Source of the DNA: Epiperipatus broadwayi
Lineage: Eukaryota; Onychophora; Udeonychophora; Euonychophora; Peripatidae
Assembly: GCA_028023455.1 (NCBI GenBank)
Contig: JAQFVV010007259.1
Coordinates: 48,501 to 112,500, forward strand
DNA length: 64,000 bases
Direction of reading: 5' to 3'
The position numbers and the translations under genes were made by a program. The notes below the pieces were generated by a model. The model did no database searches. It saw only the letters and a program-made list of their open reading frames with translations, and was not told the origin of the DNA. Of the stretch, positions 27,254-40,464 are shown in pieces (the first letter of the stretch is position 1; every line of letters starts with the position of its first letter).

Positions 27254-29187
27254 TGTAATGGATGTTTAAGACACCATTACAAAAAATTATAGTTTTATAG
27301 GGGGTGAAGAAAATAAAATAAATTTTATATAAGGTTTCGTTTGTAAAACTTGATTAAAAGTTTTTTTTTAATGCTTGTACAAATATATATGTATGTGCGT
27401 GGGAATTATATTGTAATACCACAGTTATATTTGGTTTTTTTTTTTTAATTTTAATTTTGAAAAAAAAAAAAAAAAACTAAGATTATTTTTTTTTGTTAAA
27501 TTTATGTAAAAGTAAAGTATACAAATAGATTGCTTTTCAGATTTGGGGATTTAGATTGATAAGGCTAATTAAAAAGAAAGAAAACAAAAAGAAAAGAATT
27601 TTTCATTAGTTAATTCCTAGATCTGTAAAGGGCAATTTATTTCGTTAATTAGATAACTATTGTTATCTAGATCGAGAATTTTTAAATTTTAATTAAAAAG
27701 AAAAAGTTTGGTAATTGGTTGAAGAGATATGATTCAGAGATAACAGGCTGAATCAGGCCATTGGTTTATCTTGGACTAGCTTTCAATACTGGCAGCAGCT
27801 AGAATACTTGCACCAGTGCAAAGAGACAGACACCAACTCTGACAGGAGAATTGCACGATTCCTGCCAAAATACTTAAAAAGAACGATTCCTGCATATTCT
27901 GAAAGCTGATCCAGTAATTATTCTACCTAGAATGAACATTAAACCTACAGCAAGAATATTTTCTTTACCATGATGTGCTAAGCTTCTCGACAGGACAGGT
28001 TCGGATGTCCTGTGTCTCCATTAACTGCCTACAATGCCATAAGAACTGGCTCCAAAGAAACCACTAACCAACTCGCCCAAGCCTACCATCAGTGAATCCA
28101 GAGCAACGGACTAACCTAAGAAGTCTAGTGCACTAGCTTTTAAATAAATTATTAAGGTACCTTACATTTTTGCAATTTAAATAATGTTATCTTAGATTTG
28201 TTCCCTTTTTAAATATAAATGTTTTTTTTTAAGTTGTATATTATGTAATTCGTTTTCTGTGTGCTTGATAATTTTTTTTTCTTTTAATGAGTGCTAATTT
28301 CAAACCTATTACTGTCCGTCCTATTTAAGTCTTAGTAAGTAAGATAGTAGCTTATTTTAATCTCACATTCCTTGTCGTTACAGAGCGCAGTCTGGATATT
28401 ACAGACTAATTTAATTGGCTTTTGGCTTGTGACCCATTTTTATTAGCCGTACTTATGTCGCGACCTTAATTATTAGTAATAGACAATTACAAAATATAAT
28501 AGTCTTTAGTTTTATTTCTTAAAGCTTCCAATTCGTTTATTAGGGGCACGTACGATCATTTTAACCCTTTCTATAGGTAGATAGTGAGCTTCTAGCCTGT
28601 CTCACTCAGAGGGAGGTCAATTGATTGAAAGTAATAACTTTCAACACCCTTTTTATTATTATTAATGTTTTGGAAGCTACCTTCGCATTTCTTCTGTTTC
28701 GACATAAGTTTGCATAAATCTCAAATACGGAGATCCAGCCTTTTCCTAACTATGGGTTATAGCAGGAAGATACCCCTCTTCTTACGTGAGATCACTGAAT
28801 ACTTGTTAATACTTCTGCGACGGTCAGTATTTTGCACTCTTTCATGCACAGAAAATCGCTCTCAAAGCCATATAAATATTTAAATTCAATTTTGACGAAT
28901 GTACGTGTAGTACATATTTTAGGTGGGCTTTAAAGATTATTATTTAGATTTCTGTTTACTTAACCTTGCTACTAATAAAATTATTTATTTATTTACTTAG
29001 TTGATTTTGTTTTTCTGTTGCTATCTTTTCAATTTTTCGAACAAAACGTATAAGTTTTCATTTGCTTGATTGAGCTAGTCCAGCGCATTCGATTCGCATA
29101 TCCTGTAACCCCTTAAAAATAAATGTCTAGTTCCAAATTTGGGACTAGTGGCGCCCTGGCGGTCAGTTTATGCTTTTGTCCAGTATA
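27254..29187. mobile_element. Solo LTR-like element B
   Basis: The element is 1934 bp, almost the same length as LTR A. It begins TGTAATGG with its inverted copy CCATTACA 12 bases later, giving a 5' hairpin. It ends ...CCAGTATA against ATATAT and has TA microsatellite on both sides. It shares with A and C the GAGCTAGT box (29072-29079) and the terminal module around GTGGCGCCCTGG (about 29145). It is more diverged from A than C is, and no clear TATA box was found at the equivalent place. No ORF. Confidence 0.65.
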
Positions 29188-29195
29188 ATATATAT

Positions 29196-29320
29196 ATAAG
29201 ATTTAACAAAAATTAAGTTTAGTGAAAATTAAAACTTAATCGGATTTCAATCAGGTTCAATATAATTGAAATCCGATTAAGTTTTAATTTTCACTAAACT
29301 TAATTTTTGTTAAATCTTAT
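29196..29320. repeat. Perfect palindrome, 56-bp arms, 13-bp loop
   Basis: Arms 29196-29251 and 29265-29320 are exact reverse complements; I checked all 56 positions. The outer end is ATAAGATTTAACAAAAATTA. It lies nine bases after the end of LTR B, next to a TA run. A foldback MITE or a templated inverted duplication is possible. RNA from it would form a long hairpin. Confidence 0.95.
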
Positions 29321-31325
29321 TTGTTTAAATTTTTATTATTATTTAAAAAAAGAATACATGTATCAAAATACACAAGCGTTTATATGTAAAACACTTCATT
29401 TCAATATTTATCGATTTATTTTAAAATAGTTTTCATATACCGCTTGTTTTACTTTAAATCAATTAATTAAAAAACAAGCAACCTAGCTAATTACATTCCT
29501 GTGGTTTTTATTTTAAAGAGTGGAGATTTGATTTTTATGTAGTTGTTTTCATTTCAATAATCCCTGGGTAGAATTCTTAGATAGATTGAGTGGGAGATTA
29601 ATATTTCCTCTGCCTTAGGCATAGAAATTGGACAACAAGGAAAGTGTTTCGCAGGAAATGGAGCGAGATATAAATAGCCCCAAAAATTTGGAGAATTAGT
29701 GAATTCATTATTCGTCACTAGACAAGCTGTTCCTCAAGTGAAAGTTTATCTCAACGGACATTTAAATTCTTAAAGGAAATTCACTGTTATTTAAATCCTT
29801 TTGCTTGCAACAAGATGAAAAATTCTATACGTGTCACCACCACCCGAATGGCTTGCTAACTCAACAAAAGACAGATCCCTGACTTCCAAATTTGCTCCAG
29901 TAATGTCTTAAACACCTAGAAGAAGCCAGAATCTCTTTACATCTACCTTGCTGTCTAAAGACCTGAAAATGAACTTAAGTAAAAGTGTGCACTCTACGCG
30001 AACTGTGTTTTACCGAAAGGTAACTATTTGCTTTTATTCTTCCCAGGATAAATTAATTCTCATTAAATCTTCACTCAATCTAATCATAAATATGTATTTT
30101 TAAATAATAGTTATACTCATATTTAACTTTTATTGTGTTTTCTTATATTTTTGTAATGGGTCTTGGAATCTTAGTTTTAAGATTCCCAATTTGCTTTCAG
30201 TTTTGTTTATTGGAGAGTGACGAATGAGATTTATATTTATATTTTTATGCCTACAACTTTTTATAAATGCTTTAGCGGTCGTGCATTTTAAATGCTTACC
30301 TGTAATTATTTAGTATTCAATAATTAATTTGTAAACACTGTGTTTGTGCTTTCGCAAACCTCCGAAAAATTTTTGGCTGGCGACTTTATCATCTAATTTG
30401 CCGCAGGTGGAGATTTCGTTTCTAATACCTCTAAAAGCGGAAATTAGAATTGTGTTTTTCTTTGTAATTTTATATGTCGTCAGCAGGAAGATAAAATTTA
30501 TCCTTTCTTAAATTACAGGTAAGCGATACTTTCGTTCTGCTAAAGTGTTTACAACTTTTAATATTTTCGTACTCATGTGCACTCTCCGATAGATTTATTT
30601 TTGTATTTATTATGTATGCTTTAAATTTATCAGAGTGTGTACTCAGAATTTATTTGTAAGTTTATTTTCTTTAAATGCTGGGGCAGACGTAACTGTTTTT
30701 CTAATTATTTACTTGTCCCTTATTGAGACTTTAATTATTAATTTTAAAGTAATTTTCACCAATCGTTTGGCTGGGATTCACCAATTTTAATTGTTTTACT
30801 CTGTTTCAATCATATTTTTCAGTTGTCCTTGAGATGAATCAATCACCATTATTTTAAACATAGTAATAGGTGCAGCTCATACCGATATAAGGACATTTGG
30901 GGTCTGACCAAATTTTGGATCTCGACAAGCTCATTGGCACTGGTAGCTTTGATCTATTTCAAGGATGTATTGTTTAAGTATCTGAGGGTGAGAACCAATG
31001 TTTGAGTGAATCCTCTGCTGAATGAAATTTGCTTCCTCCCTTTTTAAATTTGTTTATTAGAGAATCAGTAGATCTGCCAGAGCATTGCATTTAGTTTTTC
31101 TGGTACATGCCTGAGCTAATCATATTTGTTAACTTATAAACTTTTCTTATAAGTTAATTTTCTCTTAATAAAATTTTATTAAATATGTTTAAACTTAATT
31201 TGGCTGATGTTTGTCTTTGTGCTTTTGTCTCAATTGTCTAAACAATTTAAGATCTCTTATTTCTCCCTGAGTCTAGTCGGTGCAAATCATCATCATCATC
31301 TATTCTGATCACAGTAAACAAATTT
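29321..31325. other. Non-coding stretch with LTR-like traits
   Basis: No ORF. A TATAAATA box lies at about 29671, within a GC-richer segment resembling an LTR promoter region. TGTAATGGGTCTTGGAATCT at about 30153 is followed by a short hairpin (GGAATCTTA / TTAAGATTCC). This could be another diverged LTR, but I cannot define its ends. Confidence 0.35.
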
Positions 31326-31330
31326 TTCAT

Positions 31331-32651
31331 GTGATGTGATGTGATGTATTATGGCTTCTCCTTAAACGAAGTCAAGAATATCTCAGCAATTAAGCCCAGA
31401 TAAACCTGTTAGCCACTTTCTTTTACATTCCCCACTCTAAATTTACCCATAATCTGCTCTATTCCATTTGCACAACATAATTTTTGTCAACTCTATAACC
31501 TTTATATCTAAATCCCCCTTATCTTTTCCCAAACCTAGCATAAAAACCAATAATTCACTTTCTGTATAATCACTCTTTTCATATTTATTTTTCCACAACT
31601 TCATTATATGTACCCTTTCTGTTTTCAAACATTTATATTCAATTAACAAATGCCTAATATTTTCAATTCCTTCCTTACATAATTTACAAAATAAATCACC
31701 CATATTTTTCCATTTACATGTATATTCTTTTGTAGCTAAAGATCTCGTTCGAGCCTTAAACAATAAACTACTTTCCTTACTATTATCATATATTAACTCA
31801 CACCTAATATTCTGTTTATTTCTATATATATTTAAACTCTTTTTACTCTCCATACTATTTCTCCATCTCTCTAACTCCCTAGTCTTTATTAATAAATTTA
31901 TTCTTTTATACCATTCCTTACTACTATAACACTCAATAATCCTCTTAACACAATCATCCCATCTTTTGTACAAATATACTGATATAAATTCTTTATCCAA
32001 ATCTTTTGCATAGCGCATTACCTTTCTCACCCATCTTGTTACCTGCTTTTTACTCATAACCCAATTAAATACTATTTTAGCTATTCTTTTATTATCCATA
32101 AACTGCAATCTACCAAACATTTTCATTTTACTTTTTGCATCTCTCATATGAAAACTTGACCATCCCATTTCTCCTTGAATTGCCTCCCTTGCTGTCCATA
32201 CTTCTGCATCCAATGCATGTCTTCCTACTTCCCTTTGAGTTTTTTCTAAATAATCTAATATCTTTTTACTAACATATAATGCATCATTACCATATGTTAA
32301 CCCTGCTACTGCAACTCCTTTCCATATAATTCTAGCTACATCATATTTATTATATGAAAATACTGTTAATTTCTTTATCAATCCCTTTCTTTTCTTTGCT
32401 TCATTTATCAATTTTTTCTCCCATTCATCCAAATAATTTTTCTGATTACTTAAAATAATTCCCAAATAACTATATCTATTCACCACACTTAACTTAATAT
32501 CTCCCAATAAAAATTCTACATCTTCTCTTTCCTCAGTATTAACCATCATTATATTTGATTTTTCTTCACTAAATTTAATCCCCATCTCTTTACCCACCCT
32601 TGCACATGTCCTCAACATAACTTCCATATCTTCTCTTTTTTCTGCACACAA

Positions 32652-32652
<1 letters not shown>
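31331..32652 (-). pseudogene. LINE family A, 5'-truncated copy (RT C-terminal part)
   Basis: The minus-strand frame 31443-32651 (402 codons) matches the second ORF2 frame of the copy at 3170-4519 almost residue for residue from CAEKREDMEVML to the stop. It lacks everything upstream of motif C. The 3' UTR and the TGATGTGATGTGATG complement of the tail end at about 31331. A few substitutions differ, including the last Cys of the C2HC knuckle, which is Tyr here (HLLIEY). Truncation occurs at a TA microsatellite (from 32651 on). Dead on arrival: no endonuclease and no catalytic FADD. Confidence 0.9.
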
Positions 32653-32682
<30 letters not shown>

Positions 32683-32683
<1 letters not shown>

Positions 32684-32754
32684 GTAGTGGTCTGGTGGCG
32701 CCCTCTGTATCAGAATAAATTGATAGATGTCTTTAAAAGCTTTCGTCTGGCACA
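32683..32754. mobile_element. 72-bp minimal LTR-like fragment D
   Basis: It begins TGTAGTGG, contains TCTGGTGGCGCCCTCTGTAT and ends TCTGGCACA. TA repeat lies on both sides. The internal block matches the terminal modules of LTRs A, B and C. It looks like an LTR reduced to its two ends, or the ancestral short repeat from which that module derives. Confidence 0.5.
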
Positions 32755-35700
32755 ATATATATATATAAAATATGTTTTATATCTATTCTTTTCAGAAGGG
32801 AGTTTAATATGTGCATTAATGAACAAAGAATTAAATAAATGTAAGAGCATCTAATCTTCTCTCACTAATTACATTAAATATTAGCAAACTCCATTCTGAA
32901 TAAAACATAGCATAAATCAATAAATGCATAATTCAAATAATATAGGCATAGGCTTAGTTTTAGATAGAAAGAATAATTACTATTTGTTACTCATTCACAT
33001 AAGTGAAAATTAGAATTTGGCTTTAATTTTGTTTAGTTTAGATTAAATTGGGCTTGACTTACAAAATTAAAAGATAAAACAAATTCACATTTAATTTGAG
33101 TTTTAGAAATTAACACTTTAAAAGTTTAAATAGAATAGTTTAAATAAAAGTGGCTGTTTACATATTATTTTAGCTAGCTTTAAAAGTTTTAGATTTAGTT
33201 TAAATAATGAATTAAAATCTGAAATTGGTTACCAGTCTGTCTTCTACGGTTGACTTGTATGGTTGTTTAATCTTGGGCCACCTCTCTATTACTTCTGTAA
33301 CTTTGGCTGAGGGTGCTGATGGCCTATCATTCTCAGGGAGATAGACAGAAAATCTATCACTCACTACTGAGATAGACAGCAAATCTATTGCCCACTACTC
33401 AACAGCTCTCATCATGGAAAATTTCAATATAACTTGTTAAAATGAACAAAAATAAAACAAGAATGATTATGATACAAAATGGCTGAAGCAAAAGGTTTTT
33501 ATATTGATCTCCCCCCCCCCCTCTCATCAGCCACAAAACTTGTTTACCACTTTCTTGGCTTTAGATTTGTTTTTCTCATGTAGTTTGCCATATTTTTACA
33601 AAAATAGGAAATCCTGTAGAGTTACCAATTTTTTTTCACTTTTTTTAAAGATAGTTTTCTTGATTTTAACCCAGGTTAATTTATTTTAATTATTTTTAAG
33701 ATCTATTTTCACCTTTAACATTTAATTAGATCAAAATTTGGTGAAAGAGATTATTTTTATATTACATATTTTTTTATAAAAACACATTTAAAACTCATAA
33801 ACATTCTATATGTAACATATTTAACCAAAATTTATCTTTATATGCAAAATATAACGATTTTTATATTAATTTTACAATAAAATTAAAAATAAAACAAAAT
33901 TTATAATGCCTTTAAATCTATAGCATTACTTTTCTTTTGCATATATGTAGGTTTTATTACACATATAACAAGGTTTAGGAGCATTGGTAGGTTTAACGAG
34001 AATGAAATATGGGAGAGTGGTATGTGTATGATGGCAATGGAGAGATCTATTCCAAGATCCAAGAAGGTGCTTCAAGTTACAGCTAAAGAAGGCGACTCTC
34101 TGCAAACATTGGCAGGGTCGGGTCATAAACAACAAAGAATGCGCTTTATTGAATTGTCATAGGCTGGACTTTTGCCAGAGTGAACCCTATGCAATAATAT
34201 CTAGTGCTGAAGAAGTCCCAAGGGGTTTACACACCTTGTCCTTGAAATTGGGAGTAAAATAAATGAAGCACAAATATATATATATATATAGAACTTAAGG
34301 CCAGTATACACGTAACACTTGAATTAATATAAATATATATACACTTAAAACTAAGAAATAAAGAATTATCGCCTATCTTTATTGATAAAAACCCAGCATA
34401 CTGGTATGATTTGATTTACTATGTGGATACGGAAGAATTACATTTAATGCTAATATAATAGCTTATAGAACTAGAAGATCCCCCCCCCCTTTTGTATTAC
34501 TTTAAATTACACATAAACTTCCCACAACGTATAAGTAATACAAATCTTTGGTTTTGAAAGCTTTAATAAATAAATACTTTACATATTATTAAATATATAT
34601 AAAGTCGGTGGTGGTTAGTGATTTCAAGAAAGTAATATTAATTTAATTCATATAAATATATTTAAAGTTTTTAGAAGTTGGCGCTATTATTTAATTAATA
34701 AAAAAAAACACATTTCTAAGAAAACAGATTTTTGCTTAGTTTTTTTTCGAAAATAACATTATACAATAATTATCAGATTCTGATTTTATTTCCCCAGACT
34801 TGCAGGCACCCGCTATAATAAGAATAACAAATTTGTTTTAAAAAATACTAGATTAATCACCCTCTGAAAAGTAAGAAATGTTTTCTTTTATTAAAAGAGA
34901 TAGCGTAAGCATTCTCGATTCTGGAGGAAATTATCGACATATAATTTAGTATATGAAAATATAAAATAAAATAATGAAAATAAAATATTGCCGCATAGAC
35001 ATGAAATTAAGAAATAATAATTGTTCAGGAGAGGTTTAATGTAGGAGAGATTACTGCTAAGTTATATAGAGAGAACAAGGTATACTTGACTAAAAGGTCA
35101 GAATTTATAAATTAATTCATAATTAATATTAAATTTTACAAATAAAAGGCTTTACAAAATGTTTAAAGATACAGATAGGTGGGAGTTAGAATTATTCACG
35201 GTAATTTTAAGAGTCTAGCAGCATTTGAAATGATTACCTCTGTACAAACTTAACTGTTCTTTTGATGATTTTCTGATTTCCCTTGGAGAACTAGATCTAG
35301 TTTGACAAGCATAATTATTCAGGCAGGTAGTAAGTTCATTATTTAACAAACAGGCATATAGTTATAATCTATGAGTATCGGGATCCATGGGTGCAGATTT
35401 CAGGGAAGGCCATCTCGAATGGCGAGAAAGGTGAAGTGGATTTACTCCCGGCTCATTGAAATTAAACGAATGCAAATTTACTTGGCAACTGCTCTCATGG
35501 ACTGTCTTAGTTCCTCTCTCTAGTCAAAAAAAATTCATTTTCATACTATGCCTTGGTATTTGTGGAATGCTTTCTTGATTGGTCATTGCTAATCATTTTT
35601 TCCAATCTAATTTCCAAAAGAATTTTTACATAGTCTCTACCCATTGTGCTGAAAGATGCCATTGTTAGATAAGTATTCAAACTGAAATTAATTTGATAAA

Positions 35701-36660
35701 AAAAATGTTTGTGACAAAAGTAAATCAATTAGTTTAGTTTCTAATTTTGATTTTAGAGAAACTTTTAATTAAAGTTATTTTAGAAGATTATACAAGATTA
35801 AATTTCTCACCTTTAATTAGTTTTGACTAATTACAATCGCATCTTCCATATTGGATTTACAAAGAAAAGTAGAGTTTAATAGCAAAAATAATTTAAAAGA
35901 CAAAATTTTATAGATTGACATATAACAAACTTTTCTAGTAAATATTTGCTCAGTAGGTTTGTCTCTACAATATCTATATACATATATCTGAGCTGCAATT
36001 AATAAATATTTACTATAACTTTTATAAATAAAAAATGCAGAAAATATAATATATTTTGATATTATAAGTTTGTTATAATTAATCCGCCATTACCTATTGC
36101 GTATACGTATTCCCTTTTTACATACTATATTTATTAAAAAAAAATTTGTGTGTGTATTTAAATTCAGATATTTATGCATGTATCTTCATTAAAAAGTATG
36201 TTAGTTAATAATACTCAAAAAAGGACAAAAAAATGTGTTAGTGAGTGGAATACATACGCAAAAATAGGGTTTGAATTTAGCTTGGTAGCAGAAGATTTGA
36301 GGTGGGCTGTGAAGCGCAATCTGAATCTCAGATTCCACTTCAGTATATACATATATCAAAAAAAAGCTAAATTAAAAATCTTGCAAGTTTTATAATAGAA
36401 ACTTTTATAGTTATTAACAGAATCTTTAGCAATTAAATATTAATTTTAAGAATGGGATTTGTGCCTTCTTTCATTTGCTTTCTCTTCTTTCAAAATAAAA
36501 TATATACATAAAACAAATACTTAATTACAGGTGCATAATGGCAGTAATTTAACTGATACATTTTCAATTAAATTAATAAAAATTATCACTGCCATTATAC
36601 AAAATAAACCACCACCCTTTATAATATTTTTAGAAAGAGAAAAGAAGCAATTGATGAAAT
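32755..36660. other. Non-coding stretch, no gene seen
   Basis: Short frames only, none with a recognisable family. C-homopolymers lie near 33513 and 34482, and short TA runs near 34275. The segment 33240-33420 is less AT-rich but shows no element ends. Confidence 0.45.
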
Positions 36661-36678
36661 ATAATGTTACAAGATGCA

Positions 36679-36679
36679 A

Positions 36680-36768
<89 letters not shown>

Positions 36769-36769
36769 A
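36679..36769. repeat. Compound (CA)n-(TA)n-(GA)n microsatellite
   Basis: CA repeat (36679-36702), TA repeat (to about 36746) and GA repeat (to 36769) follow one another without interruption. The frames across it are repeat artefacts. Confidence 0.97.
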
Positions 36770-37970
36770 AATAACAAAGTAGATATTTAAATTTACATTA
36801 AGGAAAGATAAACATATTTCAAATCATAGAATAGTTACTGATAACTAGAAGGCTGGTGTAAGAATGGAAATCATTGATGTTGCATGGCAGTTCCTTTTTG
36901 AATCTTGGTGTTATTTTACATTTCTATTAAAAAAATTTTTATTGAACATGATATGGCATTTGTCATGAATGCAGGGCACTTTAGTTCTCAGGCTGGCTCA
37001 CATGTCTATGACTCTGGTCTCAGGAACAGGCAGGGGAGTGAAGGTAAAGAATATTACTCACCCATTTCTTTTTGCAGAGTAGCTCATTTTGTGGTTTATG
37101 GATATATATGCTGAACAGAAAGAAAAAGACTATGACTTGAAGACAGTATGGCAAGCTTTCTCAGCAAATTATCTTGTAAATTTCAGCAAACTTCTTCCCA
37201 AAAAATTCTAAATAAAAGCTAATTCTTCACACAAGACTACAGTAAGCATAGGACCCAGAATAAAAAAAAATATATTTATTTATACCCTTTTCAATTCTAT
37301 TTTTAATTAAACTATTTATTAGTAACCAATCGTTTCAGATTTTTCCCTGTTATCTATTTTTTAATTAAAATGTTTCATAAATTAATTGCATTCTTTAATG
37401 GATTCTGTTTAATTATGACAATTTATTTTATTTATTTCTGCTATATTTTAAAAAATAGTTACAAATAAAAATTTTAAATTTCGTATATTTTATTTCATTG
37501 ATATTTTTTTTCTTCAAACAATTTCCTTCTTTAATTTATGTAACTATTTGTGCAGAATGATAATTTATTTTAAGAGAAGAACATACATTCGCTGTGGTTG
37601 AACTTAGGGTCTTATGTAAACCTCAGTGAATGGTGAAGCCAGCATATATATAATTGTATATATATGCCCAGCTTCATAGTTCTAGAACTTATTAAAAAAA
37701 CAAGTAAAAAAAATCTTTAAAGCTACGGTTTTGCAGAGTGAAACAGAGTGATACAGAAGGAATGCTCCTATTACCTAGAATATTTGTGTATTTACATAAA
37801 ATACTACTAATATTTACATTATATTAAAGAAAAAAAACTTAAAAGTTTATAATAATGTTGATATACACATTATATTAAAAAAACTGAAAGTTTATAATAA
37901 TACTGATATACGCATTGAAAAAAATAATGAAAGTTTATGATGTGATTTTGTTTAGGTTGGAGCATCTTAT
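36770..37970. other. Non-coding stretch
   Basis: No gene seen. Three near-repeats of an AAAGTTTATAATAATG-like phrase occur around 37850-37935, just before the pol fragment. Confidence 0.4.
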
Positions 37971-38965
37971 TCAAATTATTTTCTTTTCAGTAGACCTTCC
38001 TCTCTGGGCATTGTTACTAGCTCTCTGAGCTGTGCCAACTTTATTACCTTGTCTCCTATCCATTCTTTTACTGGAAGTCAAGTTGAAATTCCTTTTTATT
38101 AGTGCTCTATCATCTAGTTGTTTCTCTCTTTTTGTATGATCTGATAACAAAACTGGTTCATGGTTAGATCCCTTGGTCAATGATTTTGGTATGTGTAAAT
38201 GTAGTTTTGCCCCTTGAACTGTGATGGCACTTGACAAAATTATTTGTTTTACCTGACCTGCCATGGCACATTTTGGAATTATCTCATGATTGGTAAATTG
38301 GTGTGCTCTGTTCTTCCACCTCTAATTCCATCTGGCTTTTTGTTTCATTTTCTGTATGCAGCTTACATTAGTCATCTCTTGGGTTTTCAATTTGCAGAAA
38401 TCTAACTTGTTGTTGTAAAATGTAAACTTATTCTCCCTATAGTTTATTCCTGAATCATGCTTCTCTAAGAAGTCCAACCCTAACAATACATCATAAATCA
38501 GGCCTGTCATTACCTGAAATATATGTTTTACATTTGTTGCTCCTATGATAATATTAAGCCCCAAGTGTTGCATTCCTATATTTGCTTTTTCTCCATTTGC
38601 TAAGGTACTATAAGGAGATTTTTTGGCAAGATAGGTAGCATGAGTTCCTACTGTTATTCCTGAGTCATGCTTCTAAAGTCTGACTCTAACAATACATTAT
38701 AAATCAGGCCTGGCATTATCTGAAATATATGTTTTATATTTGTTGCTTCAATCATAATATCAATCCCCAAATGTTTCATTCCTATATTGGCTTTTTCTCC
38801 ATTTGTTAAGATAGCATAAGCAGATTTTCTTGGAAAGATGGGTAGTACATGAGTTCCTACTGTTTTATCCCACCATTCTTTCAACACAAGTGACACTTGA
38901 CTGCCAATGTCTATTAAAGTTGTAACTAAAGCTGTAACTAAAGCTATAATTGGGACATCTTCTAG
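37971..38965 (-). pseudogene. LTR-retrotransposon retropepsin / pol fragment, broken
   Basis: Minus-strand remnant of an aspartic protease of Ty3/gypsy type. The active-site loop reads IDIGSQVSL (about 38890-38920), with Ile where Asp-Thr/Ser-Gly is normal. The hydrophobic C-terminal strand appears twice, as GLIYNVLLESDF and GLIYDVLLGLDFLEKHD. The cause is a diverged tandem duplication of about 209 bp (repeat starts near 38642 and 38851). Beyond it one in-frame TAG (near 38322) separates a further stretch down to 37971, rich in Lys/Arg, plausibly the protease-to-RT linker. No RT motifs follow. Inactive: both the active site and the frame are damaged. Confidence 0.65.
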
Positions 38966-40464
38966 CAGTGCTTTAATTGTAGAGCACTCTGAGTATGGTC
39001 ATCTATGATCCTCTTCTTCCAGTTTCCACATAAATACTGGTGCCACTTTAAAATTACTATTACATCGATCACCAACAACACTGGTCACCACTTGATACAT
39101 TTTCAATCACCCCTAATACCCCCCCCCATGCAATGGTATTTATATCCTAGAAAATACCTCATCCTAGTTAATTCTTCCTTTTCATTCGATACCAATAATG
39201 TTACAATCTTACACAATTAAATTTCAAAAAAATAAAATATGACGTATTATAACTTTAAAAATATTATTTAAAATATTACTTTTAAATCAATTATTATACT
39301 TTACTAAAATTAACTAAATATTTAAAATGACTTTTAAAAACAATATTTAATAAATTTATCCCACCTTTAAAATTTAATTTATCTATTTTATTTTAAAACA
39401 AAATATTTAACTTTGATTAGCTGTCCTCATTTTTATTACATTATTTAAAACATTTTACAATGACTAACTTAAGATTTGCTTTTGTGATAGGTAATAATTA
39501 CATCCAATTCTATAATGTAATTTTACAATATTTTAAACTTTACTAATCTAAATACTAACAAACATGTGTGTATAATTATATATTATACAAATCACATGAC
39601 TAATAGCTGAGACAGATTATGTCCGATTTTCTGTCTGGGAATAAATAATAAATTGCAACACTTGTTGTATTAAATAAAATAATACAATTATAAAATTTGG
39701 AATAATGATTTGAAAAATATAGAATTAAATATAACTTTCACTATCATAAAACTTACTTTTAAAATTAATAATATCAATTATAATTATTAAATATAACTGA
39801 TAAAAATAAATATAACATTTATTTAACTATAAGTTTTAAACAATTAAAATTTAGCTTTTTAAACATACTTTAAATATTTATAGCTATGTTATCTATTATG
39901 GCCAGCTTTTGCAACCATATGTACTTAATATTTTTAGCTTTATTTAAATATTTTAAGGTTATTCATTATAATTTTATGCATTACGTAATTTCATTTTGCT
40001 TCAAATTGTACTTTTAAGATATTATTAATACAACATAACTAACACAATAAAAAGAACATATTCTAAATGTAAATTTTTTTTAATAATTTGTTGTGATGAG
40101 CTGATTCTGACCTATAGAAAAGGGCACTATATATATATATGTGTTATAGAATTTTATGCTATGTCTTTAATTTAATGTAATTTTAACTTTTCCTACTTTT
40201 TTATAGATGTTACTAAATTTAATGACTAATTTTAAAATTGTCTTTTTAATGACTAACTCATCTATTTAATCATTGTTTATTTTATTTCAAGGTCTCTATT
40301 CATTTCATCATTTACCATTTTACGATTCCACATTACAATCATATCATCTTTAAGAGTTGAAATTACCCATCATTGTTATATTCCATAAAAAATAATTAAT
40401 TTTTTTTTAAACTATGGATGTAATTAATGGAAAACTATTATTTCATGTCTCTGAAGTTGTCCTT
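38966..40464. other. AT-rich non-coding stretch
   Basis: Nothing recognised. It holds a C9 run near 39118 and extreme AT content from 39230 onward. Confidence 0.45.

Noticed and set aside
36905-37114. 69-codon frame in a less AT-rich patch
   Set aside because: No family signature, splice context or second copy to support it.
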